Source: JAEZBP01 sp963832725 (GTDB taxonomy: Bacteria > Myxococcota_A > Polyangia > Polyangiales > Sandaracinaceae). From it: 64,000 nt of DNA. This document shows, piece by piece, positions 43,664-51,729 of this stretch (its first letter is position 1; every line of letters starts with the position of its first letter). The stretch covers positions 1,922,001 through 1,986,000 of the forward strand of contig CAWHVG010000003.1 of the NCBI GenBank assembly GCA_963832725.1. The letters are read 5' to 3'. A model generated the notes under the pieces. It worked only from the letters and a program-made list of their open reading frames with translations. It was not told the DNA's origin and did no database searches. The translations under genes were made by a program, and so were the position numbers.

Positions 43664-45658
43664 ATGTCTGCTCCCCGTGTTCCGCGCTCCGTCACTCACA
43701 CTTCACGGGACGAGCACGATGCCCTCCCCTTTTCGGTGAAGGAGGGCGCCATCCCGTCCGATCTCGGCGGGCATCTCTTCGTGGTGGCCCCGGCCAGCAC
43801 CGTGAGCCCTCCGCCCGCCGATCAGCGGGCGACGATCATGGTGGGCGACGGGCTGATCTGTCGCTTCGATCTCGGCCCGAGCGGAGTCACGCTGAAGAGC
43901 CGGCTGGCGCGGACCCACGACTTCGTGGCCGATGAGATCACGGCGCGAGAGCCCGACCTCTGGCCCTTCCGTTTTCAGACGGCGGGGATCGTGCGGGTCG
44001 GCACGCTGGGGACTCGGGACTTCGCCAACACGGCGTTCGTGCCGATGAGCGGCGGGAGTGGACCGAGCCGGATGGTGCTGACCTACGACGCGGGAAGGCC
44101 GGTGGAGATCGATCCGGTGAGCCTCGAGGTGCTGGGCCCCGTCGGCGGCCGCGACGAGTGGCGACCCGAGGCGCTCGGCGATGCGCTCTTCCCGATCTAC
44201 CTCAGCCCGGCCCACCCCGTCTGGGATCGTCGGAGGGGTCAGCTCTTCACGGTCTGTTACGGCCGGGGCGTCGCCAACTTCATGGCGACCATCCCGGTCG
44301 TCCACCTGCTGAGCAGGGTGCCCGCGGGCGTGGCCCAGAGGTTCGGCCGGGTGGCTTCCATCGCCGGCGTGGAGGCCGCCTACCGCATGCTTCTCCGCTT
44401 CATCGAGCGGAACACGACGAGGGTCGACCGTGCGCTCGAGCGCCTCTTCGACCGTCACCTGCCGATGATCCCGGACACGTTCACGGACCTGGTCCGCTGG
44501 GACGGGAGCGGGAAGCTCGAACGCTTTCGCTTGGTGCTGCCACACGGCCGCGAGGTCTCCATCACCCAGTCGATCCATCAGATCGCGGTCACGCGCGATC
44601 ACGTGGTGCTGCTCCACACGGGGTTCAAGATCGGGTTCGCCTCCGCGTTCAACGATCCCGTCCCGCGCGATGCCGTGTTCGATCGGATGCTCCACGCGGC
44701 GTTCACGCGGCCTCAGCTTCCCTACACGACGTTCTATGTCGTGCCGCGGGCCGCGCTCGACGATCCGAGCCTTCCCATCGGAGACGACGGGGCCAAGCGG
44801 GTGACCTGCCGCGAGGTGCGGATCCCGATGGAGAGCGACCACTTCCTCGCCGACTACGACGAGCCCGACGGCCGCATCACCCTCCACGTGGCTCACTCGC
44901 CCGCGACCGACCTCGCGGAGTGGATCCGGCCCCACGATGCGTCGCCCTATCGGGCGCCCATCTCGCCGGACCTCCACGGGCTGCTGGCGGTCGGTGCGAT
45001 GGACGTCGGCCGCTTCGGCCGCTACGTGATCGACCCGGAGGAGGGGCGCGTGGTGGAAGCGAGAACCACGGTCGACGAGCGCCTCTCGTGGGCGATCTCG
45101 CTCTACGCCGGCCGCGCCATCAACACCGAGGACGAGCTGCCGGGCAAGATCGACCACCTCTTCTGGTGCAGCATCGGGTTCTTCCCCGAGCTGATGACGC
45201 AGTTCGTACACGACCTCTACCGGGACTACCCGCACCGACTGATCCCGCTCGCCGAGATCCAGCGTCTCGGCGCGACCGGCCGCCCGTCCGCCATCGTCCG
45301 GGTGGACGCCGACACCGCCGCCATCCACGACGCGTTCGAGCTGCCGCCGGGGGTCATCGCCGGCTCCATGCAATACGTCCCGCGGCCGAACGGATCCGGC
45401 TACCTGATCGGCACGGTGTACGCCGACCCGCGCACGGAGCTGTGGATCATGGACGCGGACGATCTGGCGCGCGGCCCGCTCTGCCGGCTGGGCTCGGACG
45501 CGCTGCAGCTCGGGTTCTCGCTCCACACGGCGTGGGTCCCATCCGTCGCGCGGTCGACGTCCAGCTACCGCATCGGCGCCCGCGAGGAGCTCGAGGGACA
45601 CGTGCCGAGCCCCCTCCGGGACGCGTTCGAGCGCGAGCTCTATCCGCGATTCGAGTGA
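43664..45658 (+). CDS. Carotenoid oxygenase family protein (RPE65/CCD-like)
   Basis: 664 residues. The family's seven-bladed propeller with four iron-binding histidines is suggested by LSPAHPVWDRRRGQLFTVCY, ITQSIHQIAVTRDHVVLLHT, GRITLHVAHSPATDLAEWI and LQLGFSLHTAWVPSVARSTS. The N-terminus (PFSVKEGAIPSDLGGHLFVV, MVGDGLICRFDLGPSGVTLK) resembles the family's opening with the GDG[ML]-x-x-F motif. Such enzymes cleave carotenoid, retinoid or stilbene double bonds with Fe(II) and O2. No carotenoid synthesis genes are nearby, so the substrate is open. Cytoplasmic; frame intact. Confidence 0.85.
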   Translation: MSAPRVPRSVTHTSRDEHDALPFSVKEGAIPSDLGGHLFVVAPASTVSPPPADQRATIMVGDGLICRFDLGPSGVTLKSRLARTHDFVADEITAREPDLWPFRFQTAGIVRVGTLGTRDFANTAFVPMSGGSGPSRMVLTYDAGRPVEIDPVSLEVLGPVGGRDEWRPEALGDALFPIYLSPAHPVWDRRRGQLFTVCYGRGVANFMATIPVVHLLSRVPAGVAQRFGRVASIAGVEAAYRMLLRFIERNTTRVDRALERLFDRHLPMIPDTFTDLVRWDGSGKLERFRLVLPHGREVSITQSIHQIAVTRDHVVLLHTGFKIGFASAFNDPVPRDAVFDRMLHAAFTRPQLPYTTFYVVPRAALDDPSLPIGDDGAKRVTCREVRIPMESDHFLADYDEPDGRITLHVAHSPATDLAEWIRPHDASPYRAPISPDLHGLLAVGAMDVGRFGRYVIDPEEGRVVEARTTVDERLSWAISLYAGRAINTEDELPGKIDHLFWCSIGFFPELMTQFVHDLYRDYPHRLIPLAEIQRLGATGRPSAIVRVDADTAAIHDAFELPPGVIAGSMQYVPRPNGSGYLIGTVYADPRTELWIMDADDLARGPLCRLGSDALQLGFSLHTAWVPSVARSTSSYRIGAREELEGHVPSPLRDAFERELYPRFE

Positions 45659-45937
45659 CGCCGCTGCCGCTCCTCGCCGTCCTCCGCCACGCGGCCATCG
45701 CGATCGCCGGGCTCGGTGCGCGCTTCGGCTCCGGAGGGACAGCGAGCGCCGAAGCGAGCGGGATGCGGATCCACCATCGCTGACGCGCCGTCGGCGTTCA
45801 CCGAAGGTCGCGACGGCTCCCGCGAGACATCCGCGGCGAGGCGGCGGCGAAGAGGGACTGAGCCTGCATTTCGCGCTGCGAAAAGGGGGACGACGCCCTC
45901 GCGCGCGGGATAGGATGCGGGCCGATTCGGAGGTCGG

Positions 45938-46524
45938 ATGCTGAACTCGGCTCGCACGTTCGCGCTCGTCTCGCTCTCGCTCGCCCTCGGGGCCTGCGGC
46001 GGCGCACCCTCGCCCGCGCCCGAGGAGCCTCACGCGCAAGCGTCCACTGAGCGCCGCGACGGACGAAGCGAGCGCCGAGCCGCCTCCCCCGGTCCAGCCG
46101 TGGGCGGAGATGAGCCAGCAGGACCGGCAGGCGTGGATGCGGGAGCAGGTGCTGCCGCGGATGCGGACGGCGTTCGCCGGGTACGACCACGAGCGCTTCG
46201 GCACGCTCACCTGTCAGAGCTGCCACGGGCCGAACGCGTTCGCCGACAACTTCCGCATGCCCAGCCCCTCGCTGCCGGCGCTCTATCCGACCGGCTCGCC
46301 CGAGCAGCACCAGATGGTGCGTGAGTATCCGGAAGGGACGCGCTTCATGTTCAACCAGGTCACGCCCGTCGTGCAGCGACTGTTGGGCGCGCCGGACTAC
46401 GACGCCGAGACCGGCCGAGGCTTCTCCTGCTACGCCTGCCACCCGCACGCCGGCGAGGAGGGCACCACGCCGATCGTGCTGCACGGCGGTGGGCCGGCCG
46501 CCGAGGGCGACGGATTCCACCTGA
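45938..46524 (+). CDS. Lipoprotein with two CxxCH haem motifs, frame broken near 46050
   Basis: MLNSARTFALVSLSLALGAC is a lipoprotein signal. After one extra base near 46050 the protein continues as EASAEPPPPVQPWAEMSQQD, then MRTAFAGYDHERFGTLTCQS (CQSCHG haem motif) and ETGRGFSCYACHP (second CxxCH). FNQVTPVVQRLLG between them resembles small periplasmic c-type cytochromes. About 195 residues. The C-terminal end is uncertain: the frame is open well past 46524, and a one-base shift is needed to reach the stop there. An electron carrier at the outer or periplasmic face is inferred. Confidence 0.65.
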
Positions 46525-46716
46525 GCTCTGGCGCGAGCCCGCCGCGCTCTCGTTCGTGGCCCGAGCGCTTCGACCTCGACCTCGCTCCCGAACGACGCCG
46601 CGGTTCCGACGACCTGCATCGCCACACGCCCGGACGGCTCGGTATCTACGATACGGGCACGCGTCCGATCGGTCCGAAAATCGAGATTCCGGGCTTCCGC
46701 GCTATCCTCCCCGGCG

Positions 46717-47613
46717 ATGGCCGAGGCTCCGCTCGACGCACCGATCACGCTCGACCAGCTCCGGGTCTTTCTGGCCGTGGTGGAGGCGGGCAGCTTCTCG
46801 CGCGCGGCGCGGCGCCTGAGGCGGGTGCAGTCGGCGGTCAGCTATTCGATCGCCAACCTCGAGCGGCTGCTCTCGGTCGAGCTCTTCGATCGGAGCGGGC
46901 GCACGCCCGTGCTCACGGATGCGGGGCGCTCGCTCCTGCCGGACGCGCGCGCAGTCTGCGAGCGGATGGACCGGCTGCACGCGAGCGCTCGGGCCATCAC
47001 GGAGGGCATCGAGCCACGCCTCAGCCTCGCCGTCGACGTGCTCTTTCCCATGGAGCGGCTCCTCGACGCGCTGCGCGAGCTCTCGGTGCGCTACCCACTC
47101 GTCGCGCTCCACCTCCGAACCGAGGCGCTCGGCGCGGTCACCCAGCTCGTGCTGGACGGCACCTGTCAGATCGGCATCGGCGTGGGGCTCGTGGAGGGGC
47201 GCGAGCTGCACGCGGAGCCGGTGACGAGCATCGAGCTGATCCCGGTCGCCGCCCCAGACCACGCGCTGGCGCAGGCCGACGACACGCCCGACGAGGAGCG
47301 CGTGCGCGAGGCGATCCAGATCGTGGTCACGGATTGCAGCGCGCTCACCGAGGGGCGCGATCACGGCGTCTACAGCGAGCGGACCTGGCGCGTCGCCGAC
47401 CTCGACTCCAAGCGCGAGATGATCCTGGCCGGCTTCGGCTGGGGGCAGATGCCGCTCCACCGGGTGCAGGCGGACATCGAGGCCGGCCGGCTGGTTCGCT
47501 TGACGACCGGCGTCACCCCCGACGAGGTTCGCATCCCGCTCGTCGCCCTGCACCGCGTCGCCGACCCGCCGGGGCCGGCCGGCCGCTGGCTGCTGACGCG
47601 CCTCGCAGATTGA
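46717..47613 (+). CDS. LysR-family transcriptional regulator
   Basis: 298 residues. The N-terminal winged helix-turn-helix reads ITLDQLRVFLAVVEAGSFSR, RRVQSAVSYSIANLERLLSV and ELFDRSGRTPVLTDAGRSLL, standard LysR. The effector domain follows (ITEGIEPRLSLAVDVLFPME; IEAGRLVRLT). It lies upstream of the ureide operon, separated by the opposite-facing arfB gene. Control of purine/ureide breakdown is a reasonable inference but not shown by the sequence. Confidence 0.9.
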   Translation: MAEAPLDAPITLDQLRVFLAVVEAGSFSRAARRLRRVQSAVSYSIANLERLLSVELFDRSGRTPVLTDAGRSLLPDARAVCERMDRLHASARAITEGIEPRLSLAVDVLFPMERLLDALRELSVRYPLVALHLRTEALGAVTQLVLDGTCQIGIGVGLVEGRELHAEPVTSIELIPVAAPDHALAQADDTPDEERVREAIQIVVTDCSALTEGRDHGVYSERTWRVADLDSKREMILAGFGWGQMPLHRVQADIEAGRLVRLTTGVTPDEVRIPLVALHRVADPPGPAGRWLLTRLAD

Positions 47614-47660
47614 GCTCGTCGACGCCGGCCGGCGCAACGCCTCGCGACCGGCGCAGCGCC

Positions 47661-48086
47661 TCAGTCGACGGGGCGGCGCATCTGCTTCTTCTCGGCCTGG
47701 GCGCGCTTGGCCTTCAGCCGGCGCTCCTTGGCGCCGCGGCTCGGCTTGGTGGCCTTGCGCTTCTTCGGCACGACCAGCGCGCGCCGCACCAGCTCGGCGA
47801 GCTTCGCGCGGGCGTCCTCCAGGTTGCGGGATTGATCGCGCGTGACCTGACTGGTCACCAGGACCCGGCCGTCTCGGTCGAGGCGCGCGCCGGCGATGGC
47901 GCGCAGCCTCTGCTTCGCCATCGGCGAGAGCACGCTCGTTCCGTCGAGGTCGAAGCGCAGGTCCACCTTGGTGGCCACCTTGTTCACGTTCTGGCCGCCC
48001 GGTCCCGATGCGCGCGCGGCCGTCCACGTCAGATCGGCGGCGGGGAGCACCACGCGGCGATTGATGCGTAGATCGTCCACGGCCAC
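47661..48086 (-). CDS. arfB: Peptidyl-tRNA hydrolase ArfB-like ribosome rescue factor
   Basis: 141 residues from a GTG. It carries the release-factor GGQ motif in ARASGPGGQNVNKVATKVDL, and a basic C-terminal tail (VVPKKRKATKPSRGAKERRL ... KKQMRRPVD) that inserts in the empty mRNA channel in this family. It lacks the codon-recognition domains of RF1/RF2, as expected. It rescues stalled ribosomes by hydrolysing peptidyl-tRNA. It faces away from the ureide operon, sharing an 88-base intergenic region with allB. Confidence 0.88.
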   Translation of the reverse strand: MAVDDLRINRRVVLPAADLTWTAARASGPGGQNVNKVATKVDLRFDLDGTSVLSPMAKQRLRAIAGARLDRDGRVLVTSQVTRDQSRNLEDARAKLAELVRRALVVPKKRKATKPSRGAKERRLKAKRAQAEKKQMRRPVD

Positions 48087-48174
48087 GAGGTAGCCCCGTC
48101 CGCCGCGCGATGCACGCGCTCGCCATTGATCGGCGCGCGCATCGGCGGTACGGATTGCGCTCTTTCGGGATGGG

Positions 48175-49521
48175 ATGCGAGTGATGCAGGCGATCGTCAG
48201 CCGGCGGGCGGTGACCCCGAGCGGAGTGCGGGAAGCGGCGGTGCTCGTCGACGGCGAGCGCATCGCCCGCGTGTGCGCGCCGAGCGACGTGCCGGAAGGT
48301 GTGCCGGTCCACGACGTGGGCGACCTGGTGCTCATGCCCGGCCTGGTCGACTGCCACGTCCACCTGAACGAGCCGGGCCGGACCGAGTGGGAGGGCTTCT
48401 CCACCGCCACCCGCGCCGCGGCGGCCGGCGGCGTGACCACCCTGGTCGACATGCCGCTCAACTGCATCCCGGTCACGACCACCCGCGACGCGTTCGAGAC
48501 CAAGCTCGGCGCCACCGACGACAAGCTCCACGTCGACCTCGGCTTCTGGGGCGGCGTCGTCCCCGGCAACGCGGGCGAGCTGAGCTCGCTGGCCAAAGCC
48601 GGCATCCTCGGCGCGAAGGCCTTCCTCTGCCACTCCGGCATCGACGACTTCCCGAAAGCCACCCGGCCGGTCCTGCGCGAGGCCATGCCGGTCATGGCGG
48701 ACGCCGGCATCCCGCTCTTGGCCCACGCCGAGCTGGAGCTGGGCGCCGAGCAGGCCGAGAGCGCGCCCGAGCGCTACGCGTCCTGGCTCTCGAGCCGCCC
48801 CAACGCTTGGGAGGACGCGGCCATCGCGCTCTTGATCGAGCTCTGCCGCGAGACCCGCTGCCCGGTCCACGTGGTGCACCTCGCGTCGGCCACCGCGCTG
48901 CCGATGATCGCCGAGGCCAAGGCGGAGGGCCTGCCGCTCACGGTCGAAACCTGCCCCCACTACCTCTGCCTGCGGGCCGAGGACGTGCCCGACGGCGCCA
49001 CCGAGTACAAGTGCGCGCCGCCCATCCGCGACGCGCTCAACCGCGAGCGCCTGTGGGAAGGCCTGCTCGCCGGCACCATCGACTTCGTGGTCACCGATCA
49101 CTCGCCCTGCACGCCGACGCTCAAGGAAGGCGGGTTCATGGAGGCCTGGGGCGGCGTCGCCTCGCTCTCGCTGGGGCTGCCGAGCGTGTGGACCGAGGCC
49201 GCCAAGCGCGGCGCCACGCTGACGCAGATGACCTCTTGGCTGAGCGCCGGCCCAGCTCGCTTCGCCGGCCTGAGCGACCGCAAGGGCGCCCTGGAAGCGG
49301 GCCGGCACGCCGACTTCGTCGTGTGGGATCCAAACGCGAGCTTCGAGGTCACGAGAGCCGAGCTCCGCTTCCGCCACCCCATCTCGCCCTACCTGGGGCG
49401 CACGCTGCGCGGCGTCGTGAAAGAGACCTGGCTGCGCGGCCGGCGCGTGTACGACGGCCACGAAGTCGGAAAAGCGGCGGGCCGCCCGCTCCTGCACCGC
49501 GACACGGAGAAGACCCGATGA
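48175..49521 (+). CDS. allB: Allantoinase
   Basis: 448 residues. Amidohydrolase signatures: LMPGLVDCHVHLNEPGRTEW (HxH metal ligands), GILGAKAFLCHSGIDDF (the metal-bridging carbamylated Lys), LAHAELE, VHVVHLASATALPMIA (His ligands) and FVVTDHSPCTPTLKEGGFME (Asp ligand). The DHSPC and ETCPHYL motifs are specific to allantoinase, which opens the hydantoin ring of allantoin to allantoate. Its stop overlaps the allantoicase start (ATGA), beginning a four-gene operon. ATG 48184 is an alternative start. Confidence 0.92.
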   Translation: MRVMQAIVSRRAVTPSGVREAAVLVDGERIARVCAPSDVPEGVPVHDVGDLVLMPGLVDCHVHLNEPGRTEWEGFSTATRAAAAGGVTTLVDMPLNCIPVTTTRDAFETKLGATDDKLHVDLGFWGGVVPGNAGELSSLAKAGILGAKAFLCHSGIDDFPKATRPVLREAMPVMADAGIPLLAHAELELGAEQAESAPERYASWLSSRPNAWEDAAIALLIELCRETRCPVHVVHLASATALPMIAEAKAEGLPLTVETCPHYLCLRAEDVPDGATEYKCAPPIRDALNRERLWEGLLAGTIDFVVTDHSPCTPTLKEGGFMEAWGGVASLSLGLPSVWTEAAKRGATLTQMTSWLSAGPARFAGLSDRKGALEAGRHADFVVWDPNASFEVTRAELRFRHPISPYLGRTLRGVVKETWLRGRRVYDGHEVGKAAGRPLLHRDTEKTR

Positions 49522-50553
49522 GCCACGACACCCGCGCGCGCTTCACGAACCTAATCGATTCTCGCGTCCGCCGACGTAGGCGGTCGGGCCCTGTCCTCGA
49601 CGGACGACTTCTTCGCGTCCATGGACAACATGCTGAAGAGCGAGCCGCCCGTCTTCGATCCCGACGCCTACACCGAGCGCGGCAAGCTGATGGACGGCTG
49701 GGAGAGCCGGCGCAAGCGCGTGGACGGCCACGACCACTGCGTCATCGCCCTCGGCGCCCGCGGCGTCGTCCGCGCGCTCGACATCGACACCAGCTTCTTC
49801 CTCGGCAACCACCCCCCCTACGCGTCGGTGGAGGCCTGCTGCCTGCCGAGCGATCTCGCGCTGGAGAGCGCCGAGTGGGTGGAGATTCTGCAACAGAGCC
49901 CGCTCCGCCCGGGTTCGCAGAACCTCTTCACCGTCCGCGACCCGAACCCCTTCACCCACGTGCGCCTGTCGATCTACCCGGACGGCGGCGTGGCGCGCTT
50001 CCGCGTGTACGGCGAGGTCGAGCCGACCTGGAGCGCGCCGGAGCTCGACGAAGAGACCCGCCCCCACGTCACCATGGGCGAACGGGATCTCGCCTCGGTG
50101 AAGAACGGCGGCAAGGCCCTCGCGTGCAGCGACGCGTTCTTCGGCCCGATGGACAACCTGCTCCTGCCGGCCCGTGCGAAGAACATGGGCGGAGGCTGGG
50201 AGACGCGCCGCAAGCGCGCCCGCGGCAACGACTGGATTCTCCTGCGCCTCGGCGACGCGGGCAGCGTGTCCTGCGTCGAGGTGGACACCAACCACTTCAA
50301 GGGCAACTACCCGGACCGCTGCGCGCTGCGCGGCATCTACGCGCCGGGCGCCCGAGTGACCGAGCTGGTCGACCCGGAGCTGCCGTGGTCGACGATCCTC
50401 GACGAGTCCAAGCTCGAGGCGCACACGCGGCACTTCTTCCGCGGCGACCGAATCCAGTCGGCGGGCCCCTTCACGCACGTACGGCTCGACATCTACCCGG
50501 ACGGAGGCATCAGCCGTCTCCGCGTGTGGGGCCATCGGGAGGCGCAGCCGTGA
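49518..50553 (+). CDS. alc: Allantoicase, frame broken near 49557
   Basis: The start MSHDTRARFTNLID at 49518 overlaps the allB stop. One extra T in GATTCTCGC near 49557 shifts the frame; removing it gives LASADVGGRALSSTDDFFAS MDNMLKSEPP in continuous reading to 50553, about 344 residues. Two homologous jelly-roll repeats are visible: DGWESRRKRVDGHDHCVIAL with HVRLSIYPDGGVARFRVYG, and GGWETRRKRARGNDWILLRL with HVRLDIYPDGGISRLRVWG. Allantoicase splits allantoate into ureidoglycolate and urea. It overlaps the uraD start (GTGA). Confidence 0.88.
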
Positions 50554-51068
50554 GCGGCGCAGCCAAGCTCCTCGACGGCATGGAGCGCGAAGACGCCCGT
50601 CCCGCGCTCACCCGCTGCTGCGGCGCGCGACGTTGGGTGGAGGGCATGCTGGCGCGTCGTCCCTTCGGCACCGACACTGCGCTGACGCAGGCAGCCGACG
50701 AAGTGTGGGCGACCATGGAGGAGCCCGACATCCTGGAGGCGTTCTCCCATCACCCGCGCATCGGCGCGGACATGGACGAGCTGCGCAAACGCTTCGCTCG
50801 AACGAGCACCTGGTCGGCCGGCGAGCAGGCGGGCGTGACCCAGGCCGACGAGGCCACCCTGCGCGCGCTCAAGGAAGGGAACGAAGCGTACGAGGCGCGC
50901 TTCGGGTTCATCTTCATCGTCTGCGCGAGCGGAAAGAGCGCGGCCGAGATGCTGGCGCTGTTGCAGGGGCGATTGCCGAACGAGCGCGACGAAGAGCTGC
51001 GCATCGCCGCCAGCGAGCAGGGCAAGATCACCAAGCTGCGCCTCGAGAAGCTGAGCAAGAAAACATGA
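50550..51068 (+). CDS. uraD: OHCU decarboxylase
   Basis: 172 residues from a GTG overlapping the alc stop. The family's active-site signature is present as EEPDILEAFSHHPRIGADMD with the catalytic His of HHPRIG, followed by QAGVTQADEATLRALKEGNE and YEARFGFIFIVCASGKSAAE. It decarboxylates 2-oxo-4-hydroxy-4-carboxy-5-ureidoimidazoline to S-allantoin, after HIU hydrolase. Its stop overlaps the uraH start. Confidence 0.92.
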   Translation: MSGAAKLLDGMEREDARPALTRCCGARRWVEGMLARRPFGTDTALTQAADEVWATMEEPDILEAFSHHPRIGADMDELRKRFARTSTWSAGEQAGVTQADEATLRALKEGNEAYEARFGFIFIVCASGKSAAEMLALLQGRLPNERDEELRIAASEQGKITKLRLEKLSKKT

Positions 51069-51406
51069 GCGCGAAGAGCCCCATCACGACCCACATCCTC
51101 GACACCTCCCTCGGCCGACCCGCGGCCGGCGTCGAAGTCCGCCTGGAGCGCGCGAGCGACGGCGCCGAGATTGGAAAAGGCGTCACCAACGCGGATGGCC
51201 GCATCACCGATTTGATGGAGCCCGGGACCCTCACGGCGGGCGTCTACCGCATCCGCTTCGAGACCGGCCCGTACTTCGCGGCGGCCGAGCGTGAGTCCTT
51301 CTACCCATCGGTGGAGATCACCTTCGAGGTGCGGTCGGCGGACGAGCACTACCACGTCCCGCTCCTGCTCAACCCCTACGGCTACTCCACCTACCGCGGC
51401 TCCTGA
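51065..51406 (+). CDS. uraH: 5-hydroxyisourate hydrolase (transthyretin-like)
   Basis: 113 residues. ITTHILDTSLGRPAAGVEVR carries the first active-site His, PSVEITFEVRSADEHYHVPL the second His region, and the protein ends with YSTYRGS, the C-terminal YRGS signature that separates HIU hydrolases from transthyretin. It converts 5-hydroxyisourate to OHCU. Last gene of the allB-alc-uraD-uraH operon. No uricase or xanthine dehydrogenase gene is in the window. Confidence 0.94.
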   Translation: MSAKSPITTHILDTSLGRPAAGVEVRLERASDGAEIGKGVTNADGRITDLMEPGTLTAGVYRIRFETGPYFAAAERESFYPSVEITFEVRSADEHYHVPLLLNPYGYSTYRGS

Positions 51407-51729
51407 GCCCGGAGCTCGCGCCGAATCGCTACCGCGACCGGTCCAGCACGGCCTGGACGGGCTCGCCTCCCCGGGACCTCGGTCGCGGCCTGCGCGCTAC
51501 CGATCGTCCCCGCGGGCTCCGTCCCGAGAGGCCATCCGGGCCCTCGCGACGCGATTTCGTGCGCAACCCGGCGCGACCCATTCGACTCGGGCAGACCGCG
51601 TTCGTGGACACCCGGCGACGTCCCGCGCCGAGCGAGGCTGAGGCGGTCGTGTGTCGGGCCCGGCCCGACGTGCGGTGGGCGCCTGGATTCGGCACAATCG
51701 TGCTCGTCCCCACCCCTACGAGGTCCCCG

